Origin: Plotosus lineatus
Taxonomy: Eukaryota; Chordata; Actinopteri; Siluriformes; Plotosidae
DNA length: 64,000 nucleotides
Reading direction: 5' to 3'
NCBI GenBank assembly: GCA_024760905.1
Contig: CM045729.1
Coordinates: 81,281,550 to 81,345,549 of the forward strand
The notes under the pieces are model-generated. The model had not been told where the DNA came from, did no database searches, and saw nothing but the letters and a program-made list of their open reading frames with translations. The position numbers were made by a program, and so were the translations under genes. Within the stretch, counting starts at the first letter, position 1, and each line of letters starts with the position of its first letter. This document shows, one piece after another, positions 43,640 to 54,185 of the stretch.

Positions 43640-44045
43640 AAACCATAGACTTATTTTCTCTTGATAGAAATCTCTATAGATAAGAGTCCGAGGCTGGTGT
43701 TATCAGAGTGTTCAGAGTTCTCAGAGAGCTTCTTTAAGCGTTCAGTCAGCTTCAGCCCTGGAGGAAGGAATCAATAAATCTCCCCTTTGTGTCACAACTC
43801 ATTCCTGAAGAGAGAAAAGGAGAAGTTAACATAGAGGGTTTCTTCACCGCACCTCACTCACTGACTTCCTCCTTCGTTTATCTCACCTGTTTGATTAGTT
43901 TAGTTGTTTTGTTTGACATAGTCACAGTTCATGTCTGGTATTTTGCTCGAAGAACATTTTTCTCCCCACTGGAATTGGATTGTGTGTTATTTATTCGGTC
44001 CCAGTGTGTATAAGTGTATGTGTATGTAAAAATGTTCTGGGTTTC
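43640..44045. other. Non-coding stretch
   Basis: Unique sequence without recognised features. Confidence 0.45.
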
Positions 44046-44047
44046 TT

Positions 44048-44452
44048 CATCTTCACCATCATTCGCTTGATCCGCGGTCAAGTCACTGGGCAGCAGCTGA
44101 AGCAGTGAGGTCCAGACATCCCTCTCCCCAGCTTCTTCCTAAAACTCCTCCAGGGGGACACCGAGGTATTCCCAGACCAGCCAATGACATACATCATCAA
44201 CTTCAGCATGTTCTGTTTTACAGTAGTAATGCTCCCTCATGCATGAACAAGACCCTGAGATACTTGAACTCCTCCATTCCAGACCTGGAGGGTGCAATCC
44301 ACCTTTTTCCGACTGAAAACCATGGCCTCGGACTTGGGGGTACCGATTCTCATCCCGGCCGCTTTGCACACGGTTGTGAATTGCTCCAATGAGAGCTGGG
44401 TGTAATGGAATGATGAAGCCAAAAGAGCAATGCCATGAAGTCATCAAAATTG
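44048..44452 (-). mobile_element. Second LINE family, copy G, 3'-end fragment
   Basis: Minus orientation. The left end corresponds to the LINE 3' region (complement of CTGCTGCCCAGTGAC and AGGTCTGGACCTCACTGC). Around 44200-44400 the minus strand encodes GMRIGTPKSEAMVFSRKKVD, matching the region after the RT palm in copies E and F. The FADD box is lost. Confidence 0.75.
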
Positions 44453-44511
44453 GAGTTTTTTTAAGTTTTATTTTTATTTTTATTTTTTAATGGTGATACT
44501 GCAGCCATTGG

Positions 44512-44822
44512 GCAGTGGTGGTCTAGTGGTATAAGGCGCCGGATCGCTGATCCAAAGGTTGGGGGTTTGAGTCCCACTCTCCACAAGGTTGTCACTGTCC
44601 TCCAAGTTCAGCTAACTGGGTTATCAAAGGCCAGCCATGTCTCTCACTGTCTATGGTGTGAGGCATGTAAAAGAACCATTGCTGACTTTCGACAAGAGTA
44701 GGCTGCAAAGCCATCAGCGTGTTTCCGCCCTGCGATGGCCTGGCGAGCTGTCCAGGGTGTACTCTGCCCTCGCCCTGAGTTGGCTGGGATGGGCACCAGC
44801 CTCCCTAAAAACAGGATGACCC
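44512..44822 (+). mobile_element. SINE, head A with TTCATT-type tail
   Basis: Plus orientation with one of the best-preserved heads: GCAGTGGTGGTCTAGTGG (A-box), GCCGGATCGCTGATCC and GGGGGTTTGAGTCCCACTC (B-box). Body TATCAAAGGCCAGCCATGTC, then GAGCTGTCCAGGGTG, GGGCACCAGCCTCCCT. The terminal (GAAT)n is missing. Confidence 0.87.
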
Positions 44823-45314
44823 AGAAGCATGCTGGGAGTGGAGCTCTTCATCTTTCTCTCTTTCATCTCCTCTTCATACACAAGCCAAATTGAAACCGAG
44901 AGCAAGAGATACACCCATCTGTCCCCACAAGGCCATCTGTACAGGAGGACCTGAGAGAAAAGACCCAGCCCCTAAAGGGTGGGATCATCACTGCCAAACA
45001 CCCTGAGAGGGAAAGAAAGCCGGGGTAATGTGGCAGGATATCACTGGGTCTGGGGTTAAATATTCATAAAGGACACCCCCCCCACACACACGCACATTAT
45101 CGGCCATCAAAAACTTTCAGACCATAATTTTATTCTGGTTAGATTTTATTTTTTTTTAGATAAGGATAAAGAGATCTTTATTGCCACTGTTGCATGAACA
45201 ATGAAAATCATTTTAGCAGCCCTTTGTTTAGCAGCAATTGTAAAAAAAAAATGCACAAAAGGCAACTAAGGAACTACACTCAGCAATACATATATATTCA
45301 CACCCATCCACACA

Positions 45315-45318
<4 letters not shown>

Positions 45319-45349
<31 letters not shown>
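45319..45349. repeat. (TA)n microsatellite
   Basis: AT run inside the decayed L2 3' region. Confidence 0.92.
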
Positions 45350-45352
<3 letters not shown>

Positions 45353-45959
45353 TACAGACGGGTTAATGATATGTATGATATGAAGTGGTAGAGCTTTTAA
45401 TTATAAGGTGCATCATGATGAAATGTTCTGATGTTCAAGACCTGCTCAAAACATGAGCATTGCACTGTACAGGAAGATGGCCTGAATGATGATTATTCAG
45501 TCAGTGTGTGATGGTGGCAGTAAATACACATTTAACAGCTTGTGGGTAAAAGCTATTGAGCCTGTAAGTTTGTTTTTAGTGTCCTGTCCCTTTTTTGAGA
45601 GGGTAGAGAGGAGAAAAAGGGGAGTGTTCAGGGTATGTGGGGTTCCTGATAATTCCACTGGCTCTTCTCTGAAGTCCATCAATGTGAATGTCACTGAGGA
45701 GAATAGTGTAGTCCCAATCACCCGCTCTGCCACCTCACCACCCACTGCAAGGCTTTCCCCACCTGGTGGAGATGTTTGTTGCCAAGGTCAAGTCAGCAGA
45801 GATGGGGACTCCAAGAAACTTAACACTCCACCCTCTCAACCTCTTCTCCATCAATGTCAAGGGCAGAGTGCTCAGTTTGTTTCAATCTCCTGAAGTCCAT
45901 TATCAACTCCTTGGTTTTAGGTGTCACATTTCAGATTATTATGGTCGCATCATCATTGA

Positions 45960-46483
45960 AAATTGTTGAGAAAGTCGAGTATGAAGATGCACAGTGAGCT
46001 CCATAGGTCCAGACTGTCCAACTTCTGAATCCTTTCATGTGGTTGGACTTTCTTAAAAGTGGACCTGAAGTCTATGAACCGTATCCTCACATAGGAGTTA
46101 CTGCTGTCCAGGTGTGTGAGGGCTGTGTGGAGGGCTGTATTGATGCCATCCTCTGTTTACCTGTTTGCTTTGTATGCGAACTGATGTGGATTGAAATCAG
46201 CAGGGATAGCAACCTTAATGTGAGACATGACAAGTCTCTGGAAACATTTGGTGATGATGGGGGTGAGGGCAACTGGGCTGTAGTCATTTAGGTAGCTCGC
46301 TGTGCTCTTCTTAGGCAGTGGGATAGTGGTGGCTGTTTTGAGGCTGATGGGAACCGTACACTGCAGCAGCCAGAGGGTAAAGATGCAGGGTGGCTCTGGT
46401 CTGGTGCTGCTGCAGCTGGATGTCCTACTCTGTTGTGTATTTAGTTTATTGGCTAAAAAAACAACACCAAACAAAAGTGTCAA
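45960..46483 (-). pseudogene. L2-type reverse transcriptase remnant
   Basis: The frame 46157-46483 contains WLLQCTVPISLKTATTIPLP, SYLNDYSPVALTPIITKCFQ, VMSHIKVAIPADFNPHQFAY and then KANR. After a stop it continues STEDGINTALHTALTHLDSS and SYVRIRFIDFRSTFKKVQP, where the last part is the first catalytic Asp region (FxDF) of the palm. The YADD-containing half is deleted. The motif spelling differs clearly from both other LINE families in this window. Confidence 0.75.
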
Positions 46484-46489
46484 AAGTAA

Positions 46490-47070
46490 ATTCTATACAC
46501 CAAAAACAACAAAACAAAATGGCACCAGCCAAAATCAAAGTCACAAAGTTTCATTTGTGGTGAGATAGGCGGTGATTTGTAGTGACAGCACTGTGAACCC
46601 AGTCCTGTAAGTGTCGCAACCACACAACCAGATGTAGGATCCTGTTCAAGAGTCGTCTCTCGCCGTGGATGTGGCCTGTTGTGACGGTGAATCCAGGTAT
46701 CTGATGGTAAGTTGTGACCAGTCCACATGCCTCGCTTACCTCACCATAGCTCAGTGCTTCTCAGTTCTTACCATGCTCCTCGCCCGGAGGTGTTGTTCAC
46801 ATGCTAGATGTGGCATTATGATGTGCACTATACTAACAATAGTGGACATTTTTGAGCCTTTATATAGGCTTTCCAAACTGCTCCTCATGTTGTGCAGATA
46901 CACATCGTGCCAAGGGACCTACACATGTGCAGTGAAGCATGACAAAATGAATTCACTTTCTGAAGTGCCCAAGTACAATTGTCAATAAAGCCACTGGGTA
47001 AACTCCCAATAACCTGCACACGAACACACAAACAAGTAGAGATGTAGAGGAATTAAAATATATATATATG
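46490..47070. other. Non-coding stretch
   Basis: No gene or classified repeat recognised. Starts AC-rich with AACAACAAAAC-type runs. Confidence 0.4.
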
Positions 47071-47408
47071 CAGTGGAGCCTTGGATTCCAAACGCTCTAG
47101 AGTTCGAACAAATCAGAATCTAAACGAAAAAATCCATGATTCTTTTCGTCCTAGAAACCGAACAAAAACCAGAAGTTGAACTTGAGAAATGTGTAAGGAA
47201 AAATGAGACCGAGAGGGAGGAAAGGTGCGTAACTTCCTGAAGTCTGGAAGTTATTGATACTATCACCCTGATAAAGCGCGCTGTTCTGGGGAAGTCCAGA
47301 AGTTGTTGATACAGTCCTATGTCCGTATCACCCTCATAAAGCTAACAACACTAGCACTAAAGCTAAGCTAAAGTGCTAGCAGCGCTGTGAACACCTTTAA
47401 CGATTAGG

Positions 47409-47474
47409 TCATGAGCCACTTCTGTAAGGTTTTGAAAAGGCAGAAACAAGCCACTTTCTTCAAGAAAAGATGAA
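47409..47474 (+). pseudogene. Tigger transposase C-terminal scrap
   Basis: MSHFCKVLKRQKQATFFKK followed by a stop resembles the basic C-terminal segment of Tigger/TIGD transposases. The catalytic domain is gone. Confidence 0.5.
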
Positions 47475-47740
47475 TATTTTGATTCTGAAGAAGAGTCAAC
47501 CATGCAAAGCGGTAGCAAGACAAAAAAAAACCCACCTTTTGGCTGATTTTACCTGAAGCTGTTATGGAAGGGAATCCGCTTCCTCTCGCCACCATCCCTG
47601 ACATGGAAGGGTATACGCTTCTTTTCCTCTCCAACATTTACATATGCCTATTGTTCTTATGCTTTAGCTGCACTTTGGTTTTTATTTTAGTGTGTCAGGG
47701 TTTCTCACAAAAGAGTTGCGCATTGGAGAGGGGCGTGTCT

Positions 47741-48099
47741 GTCACACATGGAGGGTGATAAACCCACACACCTAATTCCACTTGATCACGGGCTATAAAG
47801 ACAAGCAGCGCTCTTCCCGGTGCGAGAAGACTGTTCCTCTTCCCCATGATCTCTCTAGCTCTCAGCTCCGTGCTCCACCAGTTCCTGCTTTAGTTTGATT
47901 TCCGTGTTTCTCTACATCACGAACAGTGACTACGATTTCCCCGTGTTCTAGTGCCTTCCCTGTAAACAGTAAAGTGCACCCGTTTTGCGGGAACTGGTGG
48001 AGCATGGAGCTGAGAGCCAGAGAGACAATCTTCTAGCACCGGGATGAGCACTCTGGAATCAGGTGTGTGTGTGTGTTTAGCACTCCACCCATGTGTGAC
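47741..48099. repeat. Imperfect inverted repeat inside the Tigger element
   Basis: Left arm 47741-47888 and right arm 47987-48099 are inverted copies around a roughly 98-bp spacer. The best part, 47851-47888 (GCTCTCAGCTCC, GCTCCACCAGTTCC), pairs with 47987-48025 at about 35 of 38 positions. Pairing continues outward through CGGTGCGAGAAGACTG / CGGTGCTAGAAGATTG and CACACACCTAATTCCA / CACACACCTGATTCCA to GTCACACATGG. The left arm carries two insertions, including CACGGGCTATAAAGAC. Confidence 0.75.
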
Positions 48100-48372
48100 T
48101 TCAACGCGGACAGAGAGGGGGAGAGAGAGTGGCCAAAACCAGAGTCTTTCACAACATCGACCATAACATGGTGTACTGTATTCAATAATTTTTTTCACTT
48201 AATTTGAGGACCTATGGTATGAGTTACAGTACCGTTACTTTCTGTTCAGAAGACGACGGAACGGATTAAGACCTTCTACGTTATTTGTAATGAGAAAAGC
48301 GGATTCGGAATTCGAGCAAATCGGAATCCGAATAGCCGTCTGGAACAGATCAAGTTTGAGTACCGAGGCTCC

Positions 48373-48413
<41 letters not shown>

Positions 48414-48425
48414 TTATATGTATGT

Positions 48426-48495
<70 letters not shown>
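48373..48495. repeat. (TG)n and (TA)n microsatellites
   Basis: TG run to 48410, then TATG-like sequence and a TA run 48428-48495 between the Tigger and the degraded Tc1. Confidence 0.95.
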
Positions 48496-48496
<1 letters not shown>

Positions 48497-49891
48497 GGCA
48501 CCCAAACAAATCCAAAGAAATAACTAACTGAAGTATTTGTGTCATTTCTACAGTTGTTTACAAAATTGATCAGAGTACCTAAGAACATTTAATTAGTAAT
48601 TAATCACTTCCTGTTTCCCTGGGGAATAAATATGATGGGACATAGGTTATTTTTTTTATCATCCTGTCTTCAACATGGGAAATTCAAAGGAACACGCCAT
48701 TCAAGTAAGGCAGGTGCATGTCGACCTTCACAAGTCAGGCAATGGCGATAAGATCACCCTGCACCTGCACATATCTACTGTCAGAGGAATCATTATGAAG
48801 TTAAAAAACAACCGGGACTGTAGTAAACAGGCCTGGATAAAGTGGTTATTTTGCCACCACACACAGTGAGGAGGAGGAGAGTAAGGGAAATAAAAAGTTT
48901 TCCAAAGCTCACTGTTAAAGAATTGCAACAAATGAGAGCATCTTAGGCTCACAAAGTCTCCAAAACAACCATCAGGCTCCATCTCCCTGCCAAGTGGTTT
49001 GGAAGGCATGCAGATAAAAAAAAACCCTTTGCTCACTCACAATCATAAACACAAACATCTGGGGTTTGCTAAGCGGTACTGGAACTTCAGCGGAGACCAT
49101 GTACTTTGGACAGGTGAGACCATGATAGAGCATTTGGCAACAAACACACTAAGTGTGTCTGGCAGAACACAAAAGATGAGGATACAGAAAACCACCTTAT
49201 GCGCGCTGTGAAGTTTGGGGGCGGATCCATGATGCTATGGGCCTGTTTCTCTCCCAGAGTCCCTGAGAACCTTGTTAGGGTGCATGGAATCAGGAATGCT
49301 TTGAAATACCAGGGCATTTTAAATCAAAATCTGGTGGCCTCTGCCTGAAAGCTAAAGATTGGTCATCTCTGGGTCTTTCAGCAAGATAATGAGCCTGAAC
49401 ATGTGGCCAAATCTATTCAGAAATGGTTCACCAGATACAGAATCAAGCTCCTCCCATGGCCATCACAGTCCCCAGACCTCAACCCCTTTTGAAAACCTGT
49501 GGAGTGAGCTGGAGAAGAGAGTGTGGAGGAGAGGACCAGGTCGCTGGATGATTTAGAGAGATTGTGCAGAAAAGAAACGGTCCAAAATACTCTTTCTGTT
49601 TTCTCCCATGTTGTGAAACATTATAGGAGAAGATTCGGTGCTGTTTTGCTGGTAAAAGCGGTTTGTACAAAGCATTAACATCAGGGGACAAATAATTGTG
49701 GTGCACATTATTTGATGTAAAAGAATCATTTCCGAATGTGAGATTTTTTTCCCACTGAATAAATGTATTTGATTACAATGCTGGATCCCTCCCCGCCACT
49801 GTGGTCCCAAATTATTTAACAGAAAAAACTGAAGTTATTAGAAGCTAAAGAACACATCTTAACCAGGGGCCAGTAATTATGTAGGGCAGTG
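48497..49891 (+). mobile_element. Degraded Tc1-type DNA transposon
   Basis: Right end GGGCCAGTAATTATGTAGGG followed by CAGTG and TA (49892-49893) has a Tc1-style terminus. The left end lies at or near 48497 beside the (TA)n run, but its inverted repeat is not clear. The interior shows the usual TATA-like GGGAATAAATATGATGGG upstream of the transposase start at 48675. Confidence 0.75.
48675..49678 (+). pseudogene. Tc1 transposase pseudogene, multiply broken
   Basis: Starts MGNSKEHAIQVRQVHVDLHK (first HTH), with later pieces in other frames: HVLWTGETMIEHL (first catalytic region, where Asp-Glu is Gly-Glu), then MLWACFSPRVPENLVRVHG, NALKYQGILNQNLVAS, a stop, [19 protein letters not shown] (second Asp), [13 protein letters not shown] (the Glu of the triad is lost with a frameshift) and a final VKAVCTKH before the stop at 49676-49678. 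Different Tc1 family from the element at 40755-42270 and much older by number of lesions. Confidence 0.88.
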
Positions 49892-50137
49892 TACACACCA
49901 GCTAAATGCAGAGGGTTGCATCAGGAAGGGCATCCGGCGTAAAACAAATGCCAAATAAAATACGCGAATCACAAGAAATAATTTCATACCGGATCGGTCG
50001 AGGCCTGGGTTAACAACGACCGCCATCAGTGCTGTTAACCACAGGGTGCTGGTGGAAATTGGACGACTGTTGGTCGAAGACATCAAAGAAGGAGAGGCGG
50101 GAGGCGTGTCCGTAGGCAGAGAGAGAAGAGGAAAGGC

Positions 50138-51091
50138 ATGAGTCTAGGACGGAGAGTAGGGACTTTGAATGTTGGAACTATGACAGGAAAAGGTAGAGAG
50201 CTGGCTGACGTGATGCAGAGGAGGAAGGTGGACATACTGTGTGTTCAGGAGACCAGGTGGAAAGGTAGCAAGGCAAGAAGCTTAGGAGCAGGGTTTAAGC
50301 ATTTTTTTCATGGTGTGGATGGGAAGAGAAATGGAGTAGGAGTCATCTTGAAGTAGGAGTTTGTCAGGAATGTTCTAGAAGTGAAAAGAGTGTCAGACAG
50401 AGTGATGAGTCTCAAGTTAGAAATTGAAGGTGTGATGTTCAATGTTGTCAGTGCTCATGCCCACAGGCAGGAGCTGGAAGAGAAGGAGAGATTCTGGAGT
50501 GAGTTAGATGAAGTGATGCAGAATACCCCCAAAGATGAAAGAGTGGTCATTGGGGCAGACTTCAATGGACATGTTGGTGCAGGCAACAGAGGGGATGAGA
50601 AAGTGATGGGCAGACTTGGTATCCAGGACAGGAACGCAGAAGGACAGATGTTGGTAGATTTTGCAAAAAGGATGGAAATGGCTGTGGTAAATACGTTCTT
50701 CCAGAAGAGACAGGAGCATAGGATGACTTATAAAAGCGGAGATAAGAGCACACACGTAGACTACATCTTGTGCAGGCGATGTAATTTGAAGGAAGTCAGT
50801 GACTGCAAAGTAGTAGTGGGTGAGAGTATTGCCAAACAGCATAGGATAGTGGTGTGCAGGATGATGCTGATGGTGAGGAAGGTGAAGAAGGCAGAGCACA
50901 ATACAAAGTGGTGGAAACTGAAAAAGGAAGAGTGTCGGTTTGTCTTCAAGGAGGAGTTGAAACAGGCTTTGGGTGGTCAGGAAGTGCTTCCAGATGATTG
51001 GACAACTACAGCTAATGTGATCAGGGAGACAGGTGGGAGAGTACTTGGTGTGCCATGTGGAAGGAGAGTAGATAAGGAGACTTGGTGGTGA
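50138..51091 (+). pseudogene. RTE LINE endonuclease domain (copy D)
   Basis: Begins MSLGRRVGTLNVGTMTGKGR, then DILCVQETRWKGSKARS (catalytic Glu). A stop at about 50354 (ILK then TAG) breaks the frame, which resumes by 50381 with KRVSDRVMSLKLEIEGVMFN, VIGADFNGHVGAGNRGDEK and THVDYILCRRCNLKEVSDCK, and reaches the linker (KLKKEECRFVFKEELKQALG). It ends at a TGA at 51089 after ETWW. These single lesions are the only defects in the domain. Confidence 0.92.
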
Positions 51092-51100
51092 AATGAGGAA

Positions 51101-52930
51101 GTGCAGGAGTGTGAACAAAGGAAGAGGTTAGCTAAGAAGTGGGACATTGAGAGGATCGAAGAGAGTAAACAGGAGTACAGGGAGACACAGCGTAAGGTGA
51201 AGGTAGTGGTGTCAAAGGCCAAACAGAGGGCGTATGATGACTTGTATGCTTGGTTGGAAAGTAAAGAGGGAGAAAATGATCTATTCAGGTTCGCATAGCA
51301 GAGAAATAGAGATGGGAATTACATGCAGCAAGTCAGAGTGATTAAGGACAGAGAGGGAAATGTATTGACTGATGACAGAAGTGTGCTGGGAAGATGGAAA
51401 GAGTACTTTGAAGAGCTGATGAATGAGGAAAATGAGAGAGAATAAAGAGTAGAAGAGGTGACTGTCGAGGACCAGGAAGTAGCAAAGATTAGTCAGGGTC
51501 AAATGAGTAGAGCATTGAAGAGGATGAAGAATGGAAAGGCAGTTGGTCCTGATGACATACCGGTGGAGGTATGCAAGTGTCTAGGAGAGGTATCGGTAGA
51601 TTTCCTGACAAGAACATTCAACAAGGTCTTAGAGAGTGAGAGGCGAAGAAGTGTGATGGTGACCATTTTTTAAGAACAAGGGAGACGTGCAGAGTTGTGG
51701 CAACTACAGAGGGATAAAGTTGATGAGCCATATGATGAAGTTATGGGAAAGAATAGTGGAAGCTAGACTAAGGGCAGAGATCAGTATTTGTGAACAACAG
51801 TGTGGTTTCATGCCAAGAAAGAGCACCACAGATGCAGTGTTTACCTTGAGGATGTTAATAGAGAAGTACAGAGAAGGTCAGACGAAGCTGAATTGTGCCT
51901 TTGTGGATCTGGAGAAAGCATATGACAGGGTGCCAAGAGAGGAACTGTGGTATTGCATGAGGAAGTTTGGAGTGGCAGAGAAGTATGTATGTTGGAGTGA
52001 TGCAGGACATGTATGAGAAATGTAAGACAGTGGTGAAGTGTGCTGTCGGTGTGATAGAAGAGTTCAAGGTGGAGGCAAGACTGCATCAAGGGTCAGCTCT
52101 GAGCCCCTTCTTGTTTGCTATGGTGATGGACAGGCTGACAGATGAGGTTAGACAAGATTCCCCATGGACTATGATGTTTGCAGATGACATTGTGATCTGT
52201 AGTGAGAGCAGAGAACAAGAGCAGGAAAATCTAGAGAGGTGGAGGTATGCCCTGGAAAGGAGGGGAATGAAGGTTCGCCTCAGTAAGACAGAATACATGT
52301 GTATGAATGACAAGGACCCAAGAGGAACGGTGAGGTTACAGGGAACAGAGATAAAGAAGGTGAAGGATTTTAAGTACTTAGGCTCAACAATCCAGAGCAG
52401 TGGAGAGTGTGGAAAAGAGGTGAAGAAGCAGTGCAGGCAGGTTGGAATGGTTGGAGAAAAGTGTCCGGTGTGATGTGTGATAGGAAGGTATCGGCAAGAA
52501 TGAAAGGAAAAATGTACAAGACAGTGATGAGGCCAGCGATGTTGTATGGTTAAGAAACAGTGGCCCTGGGGAAAAGACAGGAGGCAGAGATGAAAATATT
52601 GAGGTTCTCTTTGGGAGTAACGAGGATGGATAGGATCAGAAATGAGCACATCAGAGGGACAGTACATATAAGACGTTTTGGAGACAAAGTCAGAGATGCT
52701 AGATTAAGATAGTTTGGACATGTACAGAGGAGGGATAGTGAATATATTGGTAGTAGGATGCTGAGGTTGGAACTACCAGGCAGAAGGCCTAGAGGAAGAC
52801 CAAAGAGCCAATTCATGGATGTAGTGAAGGAAGACATGAAGGTAGTTGGTGTAAGAGAAGAAGATGCAAAGGATAGGGTGAGATGGAGGCAGATTATTCA
52901 CTGTGGCGACCTCTGAAGGGAAAAGCCGAA
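51101..52930 (+). pseudogene. RTE LINE linker, reverse transcriptase and C-terminal domain (copy D)
   Basis: The linker (AKQRAYDDLYAWLESKEGE) ends at a TAG near 51297. RT fingers run from 51458 (MKNGKAVGPDDIPVEVCKCL), with a frameshift near 51670 (phase change at GTGACCATTTTTTAAG) and another near 51990. Palm motifs are FVDLEKAYDRVPREELWYCM, ARLHQGSALSPFLFAMVMDR and MFADDIVICSESREQ with an intact FADD box. Thumb YLGSTIQSSGECGKEVKK is followed by a frameshift near 52430. The C-terminal domain (RRDSEYIGSRMLRLELPGR-like) reaches about 52915. At least four lesions make it inactive, but catalytic residues are all present. Confidence 0.9.
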
Positions 52931-52953
52931 AAGAAAAGAAGTGTACACACCAG

Positions 52954-53616
52954 TCAGTAGGTGCTAATGTTATGGCTGATTAATGCAAACACATAAACAA
53001 AAGGAAGAATAAATACATTGATTGACTTTCAGATGTACCGAGAGAGATTTTTAGATGTAGGAATAAATGGATGGACAGACAGGCTACGGATGTAGAGGAA
53101 GATCAATAGATTCAGACGATACAGATCAGCAGAAGAATGGATGAATACACTGGCTGATTGGAGAACAGACCAATATGGCTCGATAAATGGAATGGGTAGA
53201 CAGACGATAGATATATAGACATAGAGACAGACGAGGATAGAAAGGCAGAGATGGAGAATGAGAGCACTGATGAATTCTTTCACCTCCATTCTTCCATGTC
53301 TTAATGAAATCACCCCCATAATTCATCTGCCGCCTTTCCTCCCTTACCTCTGAGGAATTCACACACACACATAGATTGGGGGGGGGGGGGGGGGTACGGT
53401 ACAGATGCGATTTATACTGTTTTGCAAAACGCCGGACGGCTAAAGCCCCAGGAAAACATCATGAAGGAAAAATGTCACTCTTTATGACATGTGGAAGCAA
53501 TAAAGCAGGAAAATGCTACAGAATGATTAAATGCACCGTACTACATTTCAAACATGCTTGCAAGCGTCACTACGGCGATCCTCTGCAGGTCAAGACATAG
53601 AAACCTCTCTCTCTTT

Positions 53617-53617
<1 letters not shown>
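52954..53617. other. Non-coding stretch
   Basis: 52954-53000 resembles the terminal part of another Tc1-type element (GCTAATGTTATGGCTGATTA). The rest is GATA/GACA-rich (ACAGACGATAGATATATAGAC) and includes a G-run at 53379-53393. No gene. Confidence 0.5.

Positions 53618-53664
<47 letters not shown>
53618..53664. repeat. (CA)n microsatellite
   Basis: Uninterrupted CA run, preceded by a short CT run. Confidence 0.97.
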
Positions 53665-53665
<1 letters not shown>

Positions 53666-54071
53666 CCAGTGTATAACGGGGACTGGGGAACAAGAGTCTC
53701 ACAAAAGCCTCAGCACAGCCATAAATTAATATCTGAGTATTTAAAACACACACGTGTGTGTGTGTGCGTGCGTGTAAGCACACTGACAGAACACTTAATA
53801 TTTAAAGTGGTTTGTTAAGCGATAGCAATCAGTTGTTTGAGAGTGGTTCTGGGATCATCTTGTCCTCCTTCAGGGTATTCTTAGAACCTGCGCTCATTTA
53901 CTCACATGCTCAGCTCCTCCGTCTGATAGATCCGGGTTACGTTGCTGTGCTAATGAAAACGCACAAAACCCCAGCGAGCGAGACGTGTTTCACTCTCAGT
54001 CAGCAAAACTTGGAATACTGTGTGAAATGTAAATAAAAACAATGATTTATGCATCCTCGTAAATTGAACAT
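53665..54071. other. Non-coding stretch
   Basis: Unique, with a short self-complementary ACACACACGTGTGTGTGTGT near 53745-53764. Confidence 0.45.
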
Positions 54072-54185
54072 CTGTGATGGCCTGGCAACTGTCCAGGGTG
54101 TACCCCACCCTCACCCAAATTCAGATGAGATTGGCGCCAGCCTCCCTATGACCCTAGTTAGATTAAGCAGCTTAGAAAATGCATG
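54072..54185 (+). mobile_element. SINE tail fragment, TTCATT type
   Basis: Plus orientation. CTGTGATGGCCTGGCAACTG, CAGGGTGTACCCCACCCTC, GGCGCCAGCCTCCCTATG and ACCCTAGTTAGATTAAGCAG. Confidence 0.75.

Larger units (their letters stand above)
45150..46483 (-). mobile_element. L2/CR1-type LINE, decayed and deleted
   Basis: Minus orientation. The 3' end at the left gives GGCAATAAAGATCTCTTTATCC on the minus strand, the tail style seen in fish L2 elements. RT pieces lie at 45960-46483 and a C-terminal region (GLQRRASGIIRNP-like, STLSKKGQDTKNKLTGSIAF) at 45497-45745. The catalytic palm is missing between them. Confidence 0.7.
47071..48376 (+). mobile_element. Tigger-type DNA transposon with internal fold-back cargo
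   Basis: Left end CAGTGGAGCCTTGGATTCC and right inverse GTACCGAGGCTCCACTG form inverted repeats (11 bases identical at the tips). The immediate flanks are TG on both sides, within a TA/TG simple repeat, so the usual TA duplication is not clear. Near 47409 a Tigger transposase C-terminus remains (MSHFCKVLKRQKQATFFKK). The region 47560-48180 is not Tigger coding sequence and contains a large inverted repeat (separate entry). Confidence 0.78.
49902..52939 (+). mobile_element. Full-length RTE-clade LINE (copy D) with 14-bp TSD
   Basis: Flanked by perfect copies of AGTGTACACACCAG (49888-49901 and 52940-52953), which fixes both ends. The 3038-bp element starts CTAAATGCAGAGGG and has a 5' region (GAAGGGCATCCGGCGTAAAA), endonuclease, linker, RT and C-terminal domain. 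Its 3' end reads GGCGACCTCTGAAGGG...GCCGAAAAGAAAAG. The left duplication overlaps the terminus of the degraded Tc1, so this LINE landed on the Tc1 end. It is the reference copy for judging the deletions in A, B and C. Confidence 0.95.

Noticed and set aside
47690..48180. Solo LTR of a retrotransposon
   Set aside because: A TGTCAGGG start and a TATA-like CTATAAAG are present, but no CA end with a target duplication was found, and much of the segment is explained by an inverted repeat.
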